A DNA stretch of 7,800 nucleotides. Origin: JBBSHJ01 sp038253135. Its GTDB lineage: Bacteria > Actinomycetota > Actinomycetes > Mycobacteriales > QHCD01. The stretch covers positions 1 through 7,800 of the forward strand of contig JBBSHJ010000127.1 of the NCBI GenBank assembly GCA_038253135.1, given 5' to 3'. The notes beneath the pieces were generated by a model. The model was not told the origin of the DNA. It searched no databases and worked only from the letters and a program-made list of their open reading frames with translations. The position numbers and the translations under genes were made by a program. Of the stretch, positions 1 through 7,033 are shown in pieces. Position 1 is the first letter of the stretch; every line of letters begins with the position of its first letter.

Positions 1-244
1 GCCGCCGACCATCGCGAGCGAGGAGAAGAGGAACATCGAGCCGGCGACGTACGTGATCGGGATTCGCCGGACCGGCGAACATGTAGGCCACCGAACCGAG
101 ACCGGAGAGCGCTGGAAGTGCGGTCAGCCAGGTGTTCCCGCCTTCGGGGCGGGCCAGTTCGGGCGGCGGCTGCATCGCCATCTCGCCCTCGGGAACGACC
201 GGTGCCGCCGTCCGCGGCGGCCGACGAAAGACCCGAGCCGACAC
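1..244 (-). pseudogene. eccC: ESX-4 type VII secretion ATPase EccC, 5' end only, with an apparent frameshift
   Basis: EccC is the membrane-anchored FtsK/SpoIIIE-type ATPase that recognises and drives substrates through the type VII secretion system. Only the N-terminus is here; the ATPase domains lie beyond the left edge. The GTG at 244-242 (minus strand) is chosen because an AGGGAGGA ribosome binding site lies at 258-251. The protein starts VSARVFRRPPRTAAP, followed by the EccC-typical segment with QPPPELARPEGGN and a hydrophobic stretch LTALPALSGLGSVAYMF. After residues GPAN the frame breaks: the run GGG at 59-61 has one base too many. Dropping it restores NPITYVAGSMFLFSSLAMVGG-type sequence, the expected second hydrophobic segment. 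Divergent orientation to eccD-mycP is the ESX-4 layout. The break may be real or a homopolymer sequencing error; family assignment is by recalled motifs and gene order, not by a search. Confidence 0.78.
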
Positions 245-250
245 GTTCCT

Positions 251-258
251 TCCTCCCT
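251..258 (-). promoter_or_regulatory. Ribosome binding site of eccC
   Basis: The minus strand reads AGGGAGGA, nearly the full anti-16S complement, with six bases between it and the GTG start at 244. It is what fixes the eccC start. Confidence 0.7.
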
Positions 259-519
259 GCAATAGCTTCGTGGCGTGCTGTGCGTTTGCGGTCGGTGCCT
301 GCTCGACCGCCCAGGAAGGCAGACGCGAAGGTGCGGGCGACGGGTTCCGCCGATCGCCGGATTTCCGGATGCAACCGATCGCCGCATCGGGCCGTCGGAC
401 GACCCACGAACGCAGCAAGGCCGACGAGCGAGAGGGCGCACGACGTGACGAGGCGATTGCTTCGACGGCTACTTCAACGGCGTCAGCGCACGCCGCGTCC
501 GCCGCCGCACCGGCGCCGC

Positions 520-1885
520 GTGACCGGAGCGGTCGGGACGGAGAAGTCAACGATTTCTGCCCCATCACCACGCGCGTGGATCTGGCCGTCCCGTCCCGGA
601 TTCCGGTCGCCGCGTTGCTCCCCGCCCTGCTGCGGCACACCGAGGCGACCGCCGCCGACGGCGGCGCACCGCACGCCGGTTGGATGCTGCGCAAGGTCGA
701 CGGGACGCCGCTCGATTCCGCCGTATCCCTCGAGGCCGCCGGCGTTACCGACGGCGCCCTGCTGATGCTGCAGATCAGGCAGGAGCCGACGCCCACCCCG
801 CTGTACGACGACGTGGTGGAGGTGCTGGCGCGCGGCGCCCGCGCCGGCCGCTGGCAGTCCCGCCACACCCGAGAGGTGTGCGGCGTGGTCGGCTCGATCG
901 CGGTTACCGCGGCGGCGGTGGCCCTCATGCTGGCCGGCTCCGGCCGGACCTATGCCGCTGTCGCTCTCGGCGCCGCCGCGCTCCTGATGCTGTCCGGTGC
1001 CGCGATGTCACGGGCCGCTGGTGACGCGGTGCCGGGACGCTCGTCGCCGCACTCTCGCTGCCGTACGCCGTGCTCGGCTCGACCTGGATGCTCGGCGGCG
1101 ACTGGGGCCGTCCGCACCTGCTGCTCGCGTGCGCGGCGGTGGCCGTCGTGGCCGCCCTCATGCCACCGCTGGTGGGGACGGGAGAAGCCGTCGCGGCGGC
1201 CTACGCCTCCGCCGCGGTCACCGGGGCGGTCGGGGCCGTGATTGCGGTGGGGTGGGACGAGTCCGCGGCGCGGTCCGCGGCGATCGCCGGGCCGGTCGCG
1301 CTCGCGGTGACGACCGTGTTGCCCACCCTCGCGCTTCGACTCGCCCGGATGCCTTGGCCCGAGCTCGCCTCGACCGTCGACCGGCTCGGCGAGGTCGCCG
1401 GGAGCATCGACCTTGATGCCACCGGTCGACGCATCACCGCGGCGCGCCGGATCCTCACCGGACTCTCGACCGGATGCTGTGCGGTCGCCGCCGCGGCTGC
1501 AGCCGTCCTCGGCACCGGTACCTCGCGGTGGGAATGGGGGCTTGCTGCGGTCATCGGCGTGCTGCTGCTGGCCCGTGCCCGACTCTTCGGCAGCCGCAGC
1601 CAGGTGCTGGTGCCCGTCGCGGTTGCCGGCCTGCTCGCCGTCCTGATGGCCTCGATCCTGCTCTGGCGGTACGCCGGCGACGCATCCCGGCTGCGCACGT
1701 GGGCGCTGCCGATCACGGGCGGCGCCGCCGTACTCGCGCTGATCATCGGCGGGTCCGCCGGCCGGCGTACCGCCTCGCCCCGGACGCACCGGATCGCCGA
1801 CGCCGTCGAGATCTTGCTGCAGGTCGCCGTCGCACCGCTCGTACTCGGAGTGTGGGGCGTCTATGCGCGCATCAAGAATCTCTGA
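520..1885 (+). pseudogene. eccD: ESX-4 type VII secretion membrane channel protein EccD, frameshifted
   Basis: EccD forms the multi-spanning membrane core of the type VII secretion complex. The N-terminal part carries a ubiquitin-like fold (TTRVDLAVPSRIPVAALLP, later DGALLMLQ) followed by PTPLYDDVVEVL, close to the EccD4 motif PTP..DDVAE. Multiple hydrophobic segments follow to the end (VYARIKNL, stop 1883-1885). The reading frame changes near 1034-1036: one extra G in that GGG run would join SRAAGDAVPG to TLVAALSLPYAVLG without a gap. A second break is likely near the start. GTG 520 gives VTGAVGTEKSTISA, and one extra C in 560-563 would join it to PITTRVDLAV; without that, the only start in the main frame is ATG 369, with an odd Ala/Arg-rich leader. 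With both repairs the product is about 455 residues, near the EccD4 length of 467. No clear ribosome site precedes 520, so the start is uncertain. Overlaps mycP by 23 bp. Confidence 0.8.
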
Positions 1886-3296
1886 CGCCGGGCGCCGCGC
1901 CCGGCGACTGATCTGGCTGGCGGCCGCGCTCGTTGCGATCGCGCCGTCGGCGCTCGCCGCTCAGGCCGCCGCGGCTCCGGCGCACCACCAGACCAGGACC
2001 ACCAAGGCTCCGACCAAGGCGCCGACCAAGGCTCCGCCCAAGACCGGGACCGGGACTCCGACAGCGGCCAAGGCCAAACCCGCGGGACCCGCGCCGAAGG
2101 TGCCCGCCTGCGACCAGCCGGTGCTCGCCGGTCCGAAGATCCCGGCCAGCGCGCCGCGCGATCCGATGCTGGACCGTCTCGGTCTGGACGCCAGCTGGCG
2201 GTTCAGCACCGGGCGCGGCATCACCGTCGGCGTGGTGGATTCGGGCGTGGACGGGCACCATCCCAAGCTCGCCGGCTCGGTTCAGACCGGGGAGACGGTC
2301 TTCGCGGCACAGACGGGCGACCAGAAACCCAAGGTCTACGTCGACGGCACCGGGTGGCGCGACTGCGCCGGGCACGGCACGGCGGTGGCCGGGATCATCG
2401 CCGATCGCCGCGTCGTCGACGACGACCGCACCGCCGGGATCGCACCGGACGCTAGGGTTTGGCCGGAACGCATCGACGGCGTCAACTCCGACGGCTCCAT
2501 CTCGGCCTCGGACGACGTACTCGCTCGGGCAATTCGCGATGCGGCCGACCACTGCCGGGTGCTGAACCTCTCCTTCACCGCACCACCGTCGGCGAGCCTG
2601 CAAAAGGCGATCGCGTACGCCGTCCACCGCGGCGTCGTCGTCGTGGCGGCCGCCGGCAACGAGGGCGACACCGAGGCGGGCGGCAAGCGATACCCGGCGG
2701 CGTACCCCGGCGTCATCGCCGTCGCTGCGCTCGACGCCGAGGGCGTGCCGACCAAGCAATCGAACGGCGGCTCCTGGATCGACCTCGCCGCTCCGGGCAC
2801 CGCCCTGACGGCTCCCACGCCGGGCGGGCATGGCTACCGGAGCGTCGGCGGGACCAGCTTCGCCACGGCCGTCGTCTCGGGCACCGCGGCCCTGTTGCTC
2901 GCGGCCGACCCCGACCTCACCGCTGCCGAAGTCGCTGGGCGGCTCACGACGACGGCGATGCCGGCCGCCGCCGGAAGGCACGATCCGCGGGTCGGGGCGG
3001 GAGTGGTCGACCCTTACGCCGCTCTCACCTATGACTCGCGTGGTATGCCCGGATCCGGCCCGACCGCCCGGAATGCCGGCAGCGTCGGTGTCGTCGCGCC
3101 GCCCGGACCAGAGCCGGCTGCCGACCCGACTCTCGCCAAGGCATTGCGCTGGTCAGGTGCCAGCCTCGCCGCCGCCGTGCTGATCGGGATCACCGGAATC
3201 GCGGTGCGGGCCGGGATCCGGCGCCGGTGGCGGGTGGGTGGCGATCCGTCCACGCCGGCCAGCTCGGTCCGGCCGACCGACATCGACCTCGTCTGA
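1863..3296 (+). CDS. mycP: Mycosin MycP, ESX-4 type VII secretion subtilisin-like serine protease
   Basis: Mycosins are membrane-anchored subtilases facing the periplasm; they stabilise the ESX membrane complex and, in some systems, cleave substrates. The 477-residue product has a twin-Arg-containing positive N-terminus and a hydrophobic signal segment (about residues 16-35, ending near ALAAQA), then a Thr/Lys/Ala/Pro low-complexity linker (about 43-80). The catalytic set is complete: D126 in VGVVDSGVDG, H171 in CAGHGTAVAGI, N266 in AAAGNEGD and S332 in GGTSFATAVVSG. A transmembrane anchor lies at about 430-450, followed by Arg-rich RRRWR and a short cytoplasmic tail. C83 and C168 fit the conserved disulfide that ties the N-terminal extension to the protease domain; a third Cys, C231, has no obvious partner. 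The ATG lies inside the end of eccD, a translationally coupled arrangement with GGAG at 1847-1850 upstream. The gene is intact although its neighbours eccC and eccD are frameshifted. Confidence 0.95.
   Translation: MRASRISDAGRRARRLIWLAAALVAIAPSALAAQAAAAPAHHQTRTTKAPTKAPTKAPPKTGTGTPTAAKAKPAGPAPKVPACDQPVLAGPKIPASAPRDPMLDRLGLDASWRFSTGRGITVGVVDSGVDGHHPKLAGSVQTGETVFAAQTGDQKPKVYVDGTGWRDCAGHGTAVAGIIADRRVVDDDRTAGIAPDARVWPERIDGVNSDGSISASDDVLARAIRDAADHCRVLNLSFTAPPSASLQKAIAYAVHRGVVVVAAAGNEGDTEAGGKRYPAAYPGVIAVAALDAEGVPTKQSNGGSWIDLAAPGTALTAPTPGGHGYRSVGGTSFATAVVSGTAALLLAADPDLTAAEVAGRLTTTAMPAAAGRHDPRVGAGVVDPYAALTYDSRGMPGSGPTARNAGSVGVVAPPGPEPAADPTLAKALRWSGASLAAAVLIGITGIAVRAGIRRRWRVGGDPSTPASSVRPTDIDLV
2001..2036 (+). 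repeat. Three 12-bp tandem repeats in the mycP linker
   Basis: ACCAAGGCTCCG, ACCAAGGCGCCG and ACCAAGGCTCCG stand head to tail, encoding TKAP three times, followed by a partial fourth copy (PPK). They lie in the linker between signal peptide and protease domain, where length variation is likely to be tolerated. Confidence 0.85.
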
Positions 3297-4154
3297 GGCC
3301 CGCTCTTCGGTACGTCCCGCCCCGTCGATGCCATCGACCTCGTCATCACGGCTCGGGCAGCGTCGCGCACCCAGGGCTACGACGGCCCGGTGACCCGCTC
3401 CACATGCACGAGCGTGAGAGCCGGCGAGCCCACTCGGTGCGGGTAGCCGAAGAGGGTGCCATTGGGTGGCCTGTATCCGCAGATGCGAACCTCTGCCGCT
3501 GATCGCACCGGTATTTGCGGCGGCCCGCCTCGGCGTAGAACCTGCCCCACGTCGCGGTTGCGACGCATGCTGACCCTGAGCGGGTCACGGGTTTTCCACA
3601 CATCCGCTCAGCAACGCCTTCCGCGACCGACCACCAACGTCAACGATCCGATTCGTTCGGGATCCGCTGGGTACGGCCGCTTCTGGCTCGCCGGGCGGTC
3701 GATTGAAGTCGAACCCGATCCTGGCGATCCCAGACAAGCGCTCCGTACGTCGACGTGGACATCGGCGGCGAGACGTTCCGCGCGCCTGGTAGCCCCGGTC
3801 CGCGCACGAGTTCTATTCGAGAAGGCAAACGACAAAAGGATGAGACCAACAAGCCGCGTGACAGAAATTGACTATTCCACCACCTGCTCGTCGAACGCTC
3901 CGAAGCCGTGTGGTGGCACGCTATGGATCATCAACCTTGTGATGCTGAGTTCAACGCCGCGGGACGGAACGGCAGCGCCTCTTCGACGCTGGCGTGCGCG
4001 CCGGTGTCGAGTCTTCGCCGCGCTCCGGAGCACAGCTAGAAGAGGAAGAAACGGGTCGAGTCGCCGAGGCCGATCCGATCGGGCGGGCGACCATCGACGG
4101 AGCTTGATCCGCCGCGCGGGTCGGCCGGTGTGTGACCAGGAGGAGGAGGGATAC
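3297..4154. other. Gap of 858 bp without a recognisable gene
   Basis: No product with a recognisable motif reads through this stretch on either strand. A forward frame is open from 3456 into the small gene at 4155, but its codons before 4155 lack the third-position G/C bias of the neighbours. On the minus strand a 74-codon frame from 3601 to 3377 has a more gene-like C-terminal third (GTLFGYPHRVGSPALTLVHV, then ERVTGPS and stop); it may be a short gene or the end of a degraded one, but I do not recognise it. Base composition falls in G+C around 3820-3960 (for example GACAAAAGGATGAGACC and AAATTGACTATTCC). A weak inverted repeat, CCACCAC at 3877-3883 and GTGGTGG at 3910-3916, lies there. A promoter for the 4155 gene should be somewhere in the last 300 bp, but no convincing -35/-10 pair stands out. 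Confidence 0.6.
4141..4149 (+). promoter_or_regulatory. Strong ribosome binding site for the small PRC-like gene
   Basis: AGGAGGAGG stands six bases before GTG 4155. It is the strongest such site in the window and is the reason for starting the gene there and not at any upstream in-frame codon. Confidence 0.75.
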
Positions 4155-4460
4155 GTGACCGGAGCGACGCAGGGATTAAGGGGGCGCGTAGTGATCGGCG
4201 AGGATGCGATTGTCGCCGGGTATGCTGCGGCAGTGTTCGTCGATCCGGTCACAGGGCAGCCGCAGTGGTTGGGTGTGTGGCTGCCGGGAGAGACGCGGCG
4301 GACGGTGGTGCCAATCCATACCGCAAGCGTGGATCCGGAAGGCCGGGTGGTCGTGCCGTATCCGGCCGCGAAGGTAGCTGCGGCGCCCGTGCTGACCGCG
4401 GAGACGATCAGCAGCAAGCTGGCCGCGCAGCTGCATCGGTACTACGGTTTGGCGGCGTGA
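4155..4460 (+). CDS. Small PRC-barrel-like protein
   Basis: A 101-residue protein starting VTGATQGLRG. It resembles a single diverged PRC-barrel domain: a beta-rich start, then VFVDPVTGQPQWLGVW (residues 28-42), VVPIHTASVDPEGRVVVPYP (51-70), then KVAAAPVL and a final helix with LAAQLHRYYG. The same order occurs in the protein encoded at 6071 (VYLDDRTGQPAWLTI, then VPKDLVKDAP, then EEVAMLYEHYQG), so the two are probably related. PRC-barrel domains occur in RNA-processing, photosynthetic reaction-centre and actinobacterial stress proteins; no ligand can be inferred here. There is no signal peptide or membrane segment, so it should be cytoplasmic. The stop overlaps the GTG of the TetR gene (GTGA), so the two are probably co-translated. 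The family call rests on similarity by eye. Confidence 0.72.
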   Translation: MTGATQGLRGRVVIGEDAIVAGYAAAVFVDPVTGQPQWLGVWLPGETRRTVVPIHTASVDPEGRVVVPYPAAKVAAAPVLTAETISSKLAAQLHRYYGLAA

Positions 4461-5410
4461 GCGGATCGCAGGACCCTCGTGCGGAGGGAAAAAGTGGACG
4501 GTTACGCGCGGGACAGATCATCCGGGCGGCGGTGGCGCTGATCGACACCGATGGGATCGGACAGCTGACGATGCGTCGGCTCGGTGACGCGCTCGGTGTC
4601 GAAGCGATGGCGGTCTACCGGTACTTTCCGAGCCGGCGAGCACTCGTTGACGCCCTGGTCGAGTCGACGGTGACCGAGACGGCCACCGATCCGGGTGCCC
4701 AGCTGCATCCCGATGACGACTGGCGCGACTACTTGGACCGCATCGCGCACGGCGTCCGGCAAATGGCGCTGGCGCATCCCCGGTTGTTTCCGCTGATCGC
4801 TACTCATCCGACCGAGGCGCCGTGGATCCGCCCCCCGATCCGGTCGGTGCAATGGGTGGATGCATTCCTCGGAGGTCTGCAGGACCATCACTTCCCGCCC
4901 CCGGCCGCCGTCGACGCGTACAAGCAGTTCTCCACGTTCTTACTCGGCCACCTACTGCTAGAGGTGTCGTCGTTGGGACTGGACCATCCCGACATCATGT
5001 CCGTGCCCGCTTCACCCCCGGACCGCGACAAGCAGGCCGCCGTGCGGCTACGGACCGACCATGCGGAGGCCGCGGCCGAAGCGATGGCCGGCAAGAATGC
5101 ACCCAACGCAGAGGAGATCATGGATAGCGCGACCGCCCGGCTCTCCACTGGCGGCGGGGAATTTGCGGTCCAAGTCATGCACCCAGATCACGCCACCGCC
5201 GACGCCACAACGTCCGATGTGCAGGCCGTTGCGGCTGACGTCGACCTACCGCCGACCGAAGCGGTCGTGGCTACTGGGTCGATCAGCCTCAGCGACTACC
5301 CGCACGTGGCCGCGATGGCGGGCCTCCTCGCCGAAGACACCGCCTTGCCGGACTTTGAGCGCGGCCTCGACCAGCTGCTCAAGGACCTGGGCCGCCTTCG
5401 CCGCCCCTAG
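4457..5410 (+). CDS. TetR/AcrR-family transcriptional regulator with extended C-terminal domain
   Basis: A 317-residue DNA-binding repressor-type protein. The N-terminal domain (about residues 15-70) has the TetR pattern: GQIIRAAVALIDTDGIGQLTM, then the helix-turn-helix RRLGDALGVEAMAVYRYFPS and RRALVDALVE. The C-terminal region (about 85-200) begins DDDWRDYLDRIAHGVRQMALAHPRLFPLIATHP, like the tetracycline-repressor-type ligand and dimer domain. TetR proteins are usually near 200 residues; here an extra ~100 residues (SPPDRDKQAAVRLRTDHAEA onward, rich in Ala, Asp and Thr) stand before the final helix, which ends FERGLDQLLKDLGRL. The GTG start shares a GTGA overlap with the PRC-like gene and has no good ribosome site of its own, so translation is probably coupled. 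The effector is unknown. The palindromes near 5853 and 5876 are its best candidate operators. No such palindrome was seen upstream of 4155, so autoregulation is not supported. Confidence 0.9.
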   Translation: MSGSQDPRAEGKSGRLRAGQIIRAAVALIDTDGIGQLTMRRLGDALGVEAMAVYRYFPSRRALVDALVESTVTETATDPGAQLHPDDDWRDYLDRIAHGVRQMALAHPRLFPLIATHPTEAPWIRPPIRSVQWVDAFLGGLQDHHFPPPAAVDAYKQFSTFLLGHLLLEVSSLGLDHPDIMSVPASPPDRDKQAAVRLRTDHAEAAAEAMAGKNAPNAEEIMDSATARLSTGGGEFAVQVMHPDHATADATTSDVQAVAADVDLPPTEAVVATGSISLSDYPHVAAMAGLLAEDTALPDFERGLDQLLKDLGRLRRP

Positions 5411-5844
5411 TTCATCTCGGATAACCTGCTCGAAAGCACCCGCTCGGCCAAGGGATGGTCAGGAGAAGGCCGGCAAGATCGACAGGCATCCCGATAGCCC
5501 AGCGGTCCGCGGCGGTGAACGAGTGTGGCACTGGCCGCCACCACGTGCGCGACAGGCGCCGATCTTGGTCGCGGTCAGCTGGTCACAACTGTGCTGCAAC
5601 CTGGCCGGGTCGCCGCCGTCAGCGAAGACCTCGTCTCACGCGGTGCAGGATCCCGGCTTGGCGGCTTGACGCACCGCCCACTCCCTGACGTTGATGCACA
5701 ACGTGGCCGAGTAGACCTGGCTCACCCGCCGTCCAAGACACGATCCACGGGTAGGTGGCTCCGGTGCCCGGCTCGTGGCGCTTCTCCATGCGGAGCGCCC
5801 GGAGTTTCCCTGCGCCCTGTCCCCGAGGGGCAACCCGCCATCCC
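5411..5844. other. Gap with possible minus-strand coding remnants
   Basis: No intact gene is seen. On the minus strand several short stretches have gene-like codons without joining into one frame: around 5790-5730 (MEKRHEPGTGATYPWIVSW), around 5720-5640 (QVYSATLCINVREWAVRQA, then AKPGSCTA and stop at about 5636) and around 5630-5530 (EVFADGGDPARLQHSCDQL, then TATKIGA). Together they could be the wreck of one gene, possibly from a mobile element, but I do not recognise the family and found no flanking terminal inverted repeats. Confidence 0.35.
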
Positions 5845-5845
5845 T

Positions 5846-5860
5846 GTTTACAGTGTAATC
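5846..5860. promoter_or_regulatory. Palindromic candidate TetR operator 1
   Basis: TTACA-G-TGTAA (5848-5858) is a perfect inverted repeat around one central base. It extends to G at 5846 and C at 5860 with one mismatched pair in between. Short palindromes of this kind are typical TetR-family operators. It covers the candidate -35 hexamer, where a bound repressor would block RNA polymerase. Confidence 0.55.
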
Positions 5861-5875
5861 CGTCTGTGATTTACT
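5847..5875 (+). promoter_or_regulatory. Candidate promoter for the PRC/DUF2382 gene
   Basis: TTTACA at 5847-5852 (five of six matches to the TTGACA -35 consensus) and TTTACT at 5870-5875 (four of six to TATAAT) are separated by exactly 17 bp. It points at the gene starting at 6071 and would give a leader of roughly 185 nt. Both hexamers lie inside the palindromes described as operators. This is an inference from spacing and position. Confidence 0.5.
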
Positions 5876-5882
5876 AAGTAAA
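5870..5882. promoter_or_regulatory. Palindromic candidate TetR operator 2
   Basis: TTTACT-A-AGTAAA is a perfect 13-bp palindrome around one central base. It shares the TTTAC/GTAA core with the first palindrome, and its centre is 23 bp away, about two helical turns. It covers the candidate -10 hexamer. The pair stands out in sequence that is otherwise very G+C rich. Confidence 0.55.
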
Positions 5883-5890
5883 CGAAGCGA

Positions 5891-5904
5891 GTGGTTCAAA
5901 CCAC
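5891..5904. repeat. Third inverted repeat downstream of the promoter
   Basis: GTGGTT-CA-AACCAC is a perfect 6-bp inverted repeat with a 2-bp centre. Its centre is about 21.5 bp from that of the second palindrome, again near two turns, but its sequence differs, so it would be a site for another protein or a small hairpin in the leader RNA. Confidence 0.45.
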
Positions 5905-6070
5905 AACCAGCTTGGGTGCTGGTGCAAGTGATGCACATATGCACGAGGTGAGGGGTCGCCGGGCAGGCCCGCACGTGGGTGGTCGAGTGCGAGGCAGGCC
6001 CAGAGTGGGCTCGACATTTATCACCCGTACCACAGAGCAGCCCAAGGAACTACGAGCGAGAGGACCCGCT

Positions 6071-6826
6071 ATGAGCACTCCGAACGATGTGCAGAACACG
6101 ATCGGCCGCACCGCGGTCGACGCCGCCGGGGAGAAGATCGGCACGGTTCAACAGGTCTACCTCGATGATCGCACCGGTCAACCAGCCTGGTTGACGATCA
6201 GCACCGGCCTGTTCGGTACAAAGGAGAGTTTCGCTCCGTTCCAGGGGGCCCACGCGGATGGGGAGAACGTCGCCCTTGCGGTGCCGAAGGACCTGGTCAA
6301 GGATGCCCCACGCATCGATGCCGACGGCGATCTCACCGACGAAGAGGTGGCCATGCTCTACGAGCATTACCAGGGCGTTTTCGCGCCGCCGGCAGGGGCC
6401 GGGACTCGCCGAGACCGGCGCGGGCAGGACAAGTCTGGTCCGACCACCGATGATGCGATGACTCGGTCCGAGGAGCAGTTGCATGTGGGGACCGAGCAGG
6501 TTCCGAGCGGGCGGGCCCGGCTGCGTAAGTACGTCGTGACTGAGAACGTGTCGACGACGGTACCGGTCAGCCACGAGGAGGTCCGGGTCGAACGGGAGCC
6601 GATCACCGAGGCCAACCGGGAGGCCGCCATGACCGGGACAGATATCAGCGAAGAGGAGCATGAGGTCACGCTCTCCTCCGAACGCCCGGCGGTCGAGAAA
6701 GAGACCGTCCCGGTCGAGCGAGTGCGGCTGGACACCGAAACCGTCACCGAGGAGCAAACGATCACCGACGAGGTTCGCAAGGAACGAATCGACGAGCCCG
6801 ACGTGGACAACCACGGCGACCGCTGA
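6071..6826 (+). CDS. PRC-barrel and DUF2382 (YsnF-like) domain stress protein
   Basis: A 251-residue cytoplasmic protein. The PRC-barrel domain spans about residues 8-102: NTIGRTAVDAAGEKIGTVQQ, then VYLDDRTGQPAWLTISTGLF, KESFAPFQGA and DLTDEEVAMLYEHYQG. A charged linker (about 107-130) leads into a DUF2382 domain (about 131-243) with the repeated acid/valine pattern of that family: EEQLHVGTE, then RLRKYVVTENVSTTVPVSHE, VRVEREPIT, EEEHEVTLSSERP and ETVPVERVRLDTETV. DUF2382 proteins are linked to general stress response in Bacillus (YsnF) and are common in actinobacteria; the biochemical role is unknown. ATG 6071 is chosen because GAGAGGA at 6057-6063 precedes it with fitting spacing and the PRC domain starts right after. 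The upstream twin palindromes suggest repressor control. Codon use is typical of the rest of the window. Confidence 0.93.
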   Translation: MSTPNDVQNTIGRTAVDAAGEKIGTVQQVYLDDRTGQPAWLTISTGLFGTKESFAPFQGAHADGENVALAVPKDLVKDAPRIDADGDLTDEEVAMLYEHYQGVFAPPAGAGTRRDRRGQDKSGPTTDDAMTRSEEQLHVGTEQVPSGRARLRKYVVTENVSTTVPVSHEEVRVEREPITEANREAAMTGTDISEEEHEVTLSSERPAVEKETVPVERVRLDTETVTEEQTITDEVRKERIDEPDVDNHGDR

Positions 6827-6855
6827 TCGCGAGGTCGTGATAATGGGGCGGTCGC
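6816..6855 (+). terminator. Possible hairpin at the end of the PRC/DUF2382 gene
   Basis: GCGACCGC (6816-6823, the end of the gene including part of the stop) pairs perfectly with GCGGTCGC (6848-6855) across a 24-nt loop. An alternative, shorter hairpin uses CGACC at 6817-6821 and GGTCG at 6833-6837. There is no T-tract after the stem, so intrinsic termination is doubtful; it may instead trim or stabilise the mRNA. Confidence 0.3.
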
Positions 6856-7033
6856 GGTACAGGCACTAGCCCCGCGCGGCAGACCAGGACGAATCCGGCT
6901 CCACCGGGCGGGCGCATCCGAAAGGCGCGGGAGGAGCCCGGCAGGCCATTTCATGTGAGCGCAACGGCCCGGTTGGCGGCCGATCAGGTCGGGATCGGGC
7001 TGTCGAGCGGTTGACGTCCACCCTGAGGACGCG

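Noticed and set aside
950..1789. 279-codon minus-strand open frame
   Set aside because: Antisense shadow of eccD, with Arg/Gly/Asp-rich low-complexity translation.
1872..2981. 369-codon minus-strand open frame
   Set aside because: It lies antisense to mycP, which has a full catalytic set; its product is Arg/Gly-rich without any domain, a usual shadow in G+C-rich DNA.
3592..3601. DnaA-box-like TTTTCCACA
   Set aside because: One mismatch to the consensus, a single copy, and no A+T-rich unwinding region or replication gene nearby.
3877..3916. Inverted repeat CCACCAC / GTGGTGG as operator or terminator
   Set aside because: Only 7 bp with a 26-base loop and no T-tract; expected by chance in such sequence.
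3456..4154. Long in-frame extension upstream of the small PRC-like gene (would give 334 residues)
   Set aside because: Codon use before 4155 is not gene-like, no known motif appears, and a very strong ribosome site stands right before GTG 4155.
5889..5905. tRNA T-arm-like string around GTGGTTCAAACCAC
   Set aside because: The loop is one base short for a T-loop and no acceptor, anticodon or D-arm can be found around it.
6050..6814. 254-codon minus-strand open frame
   Set aside because: Antisense shadow of the PRC/DUF2382 gene, whose domains are clear on the plus strand.
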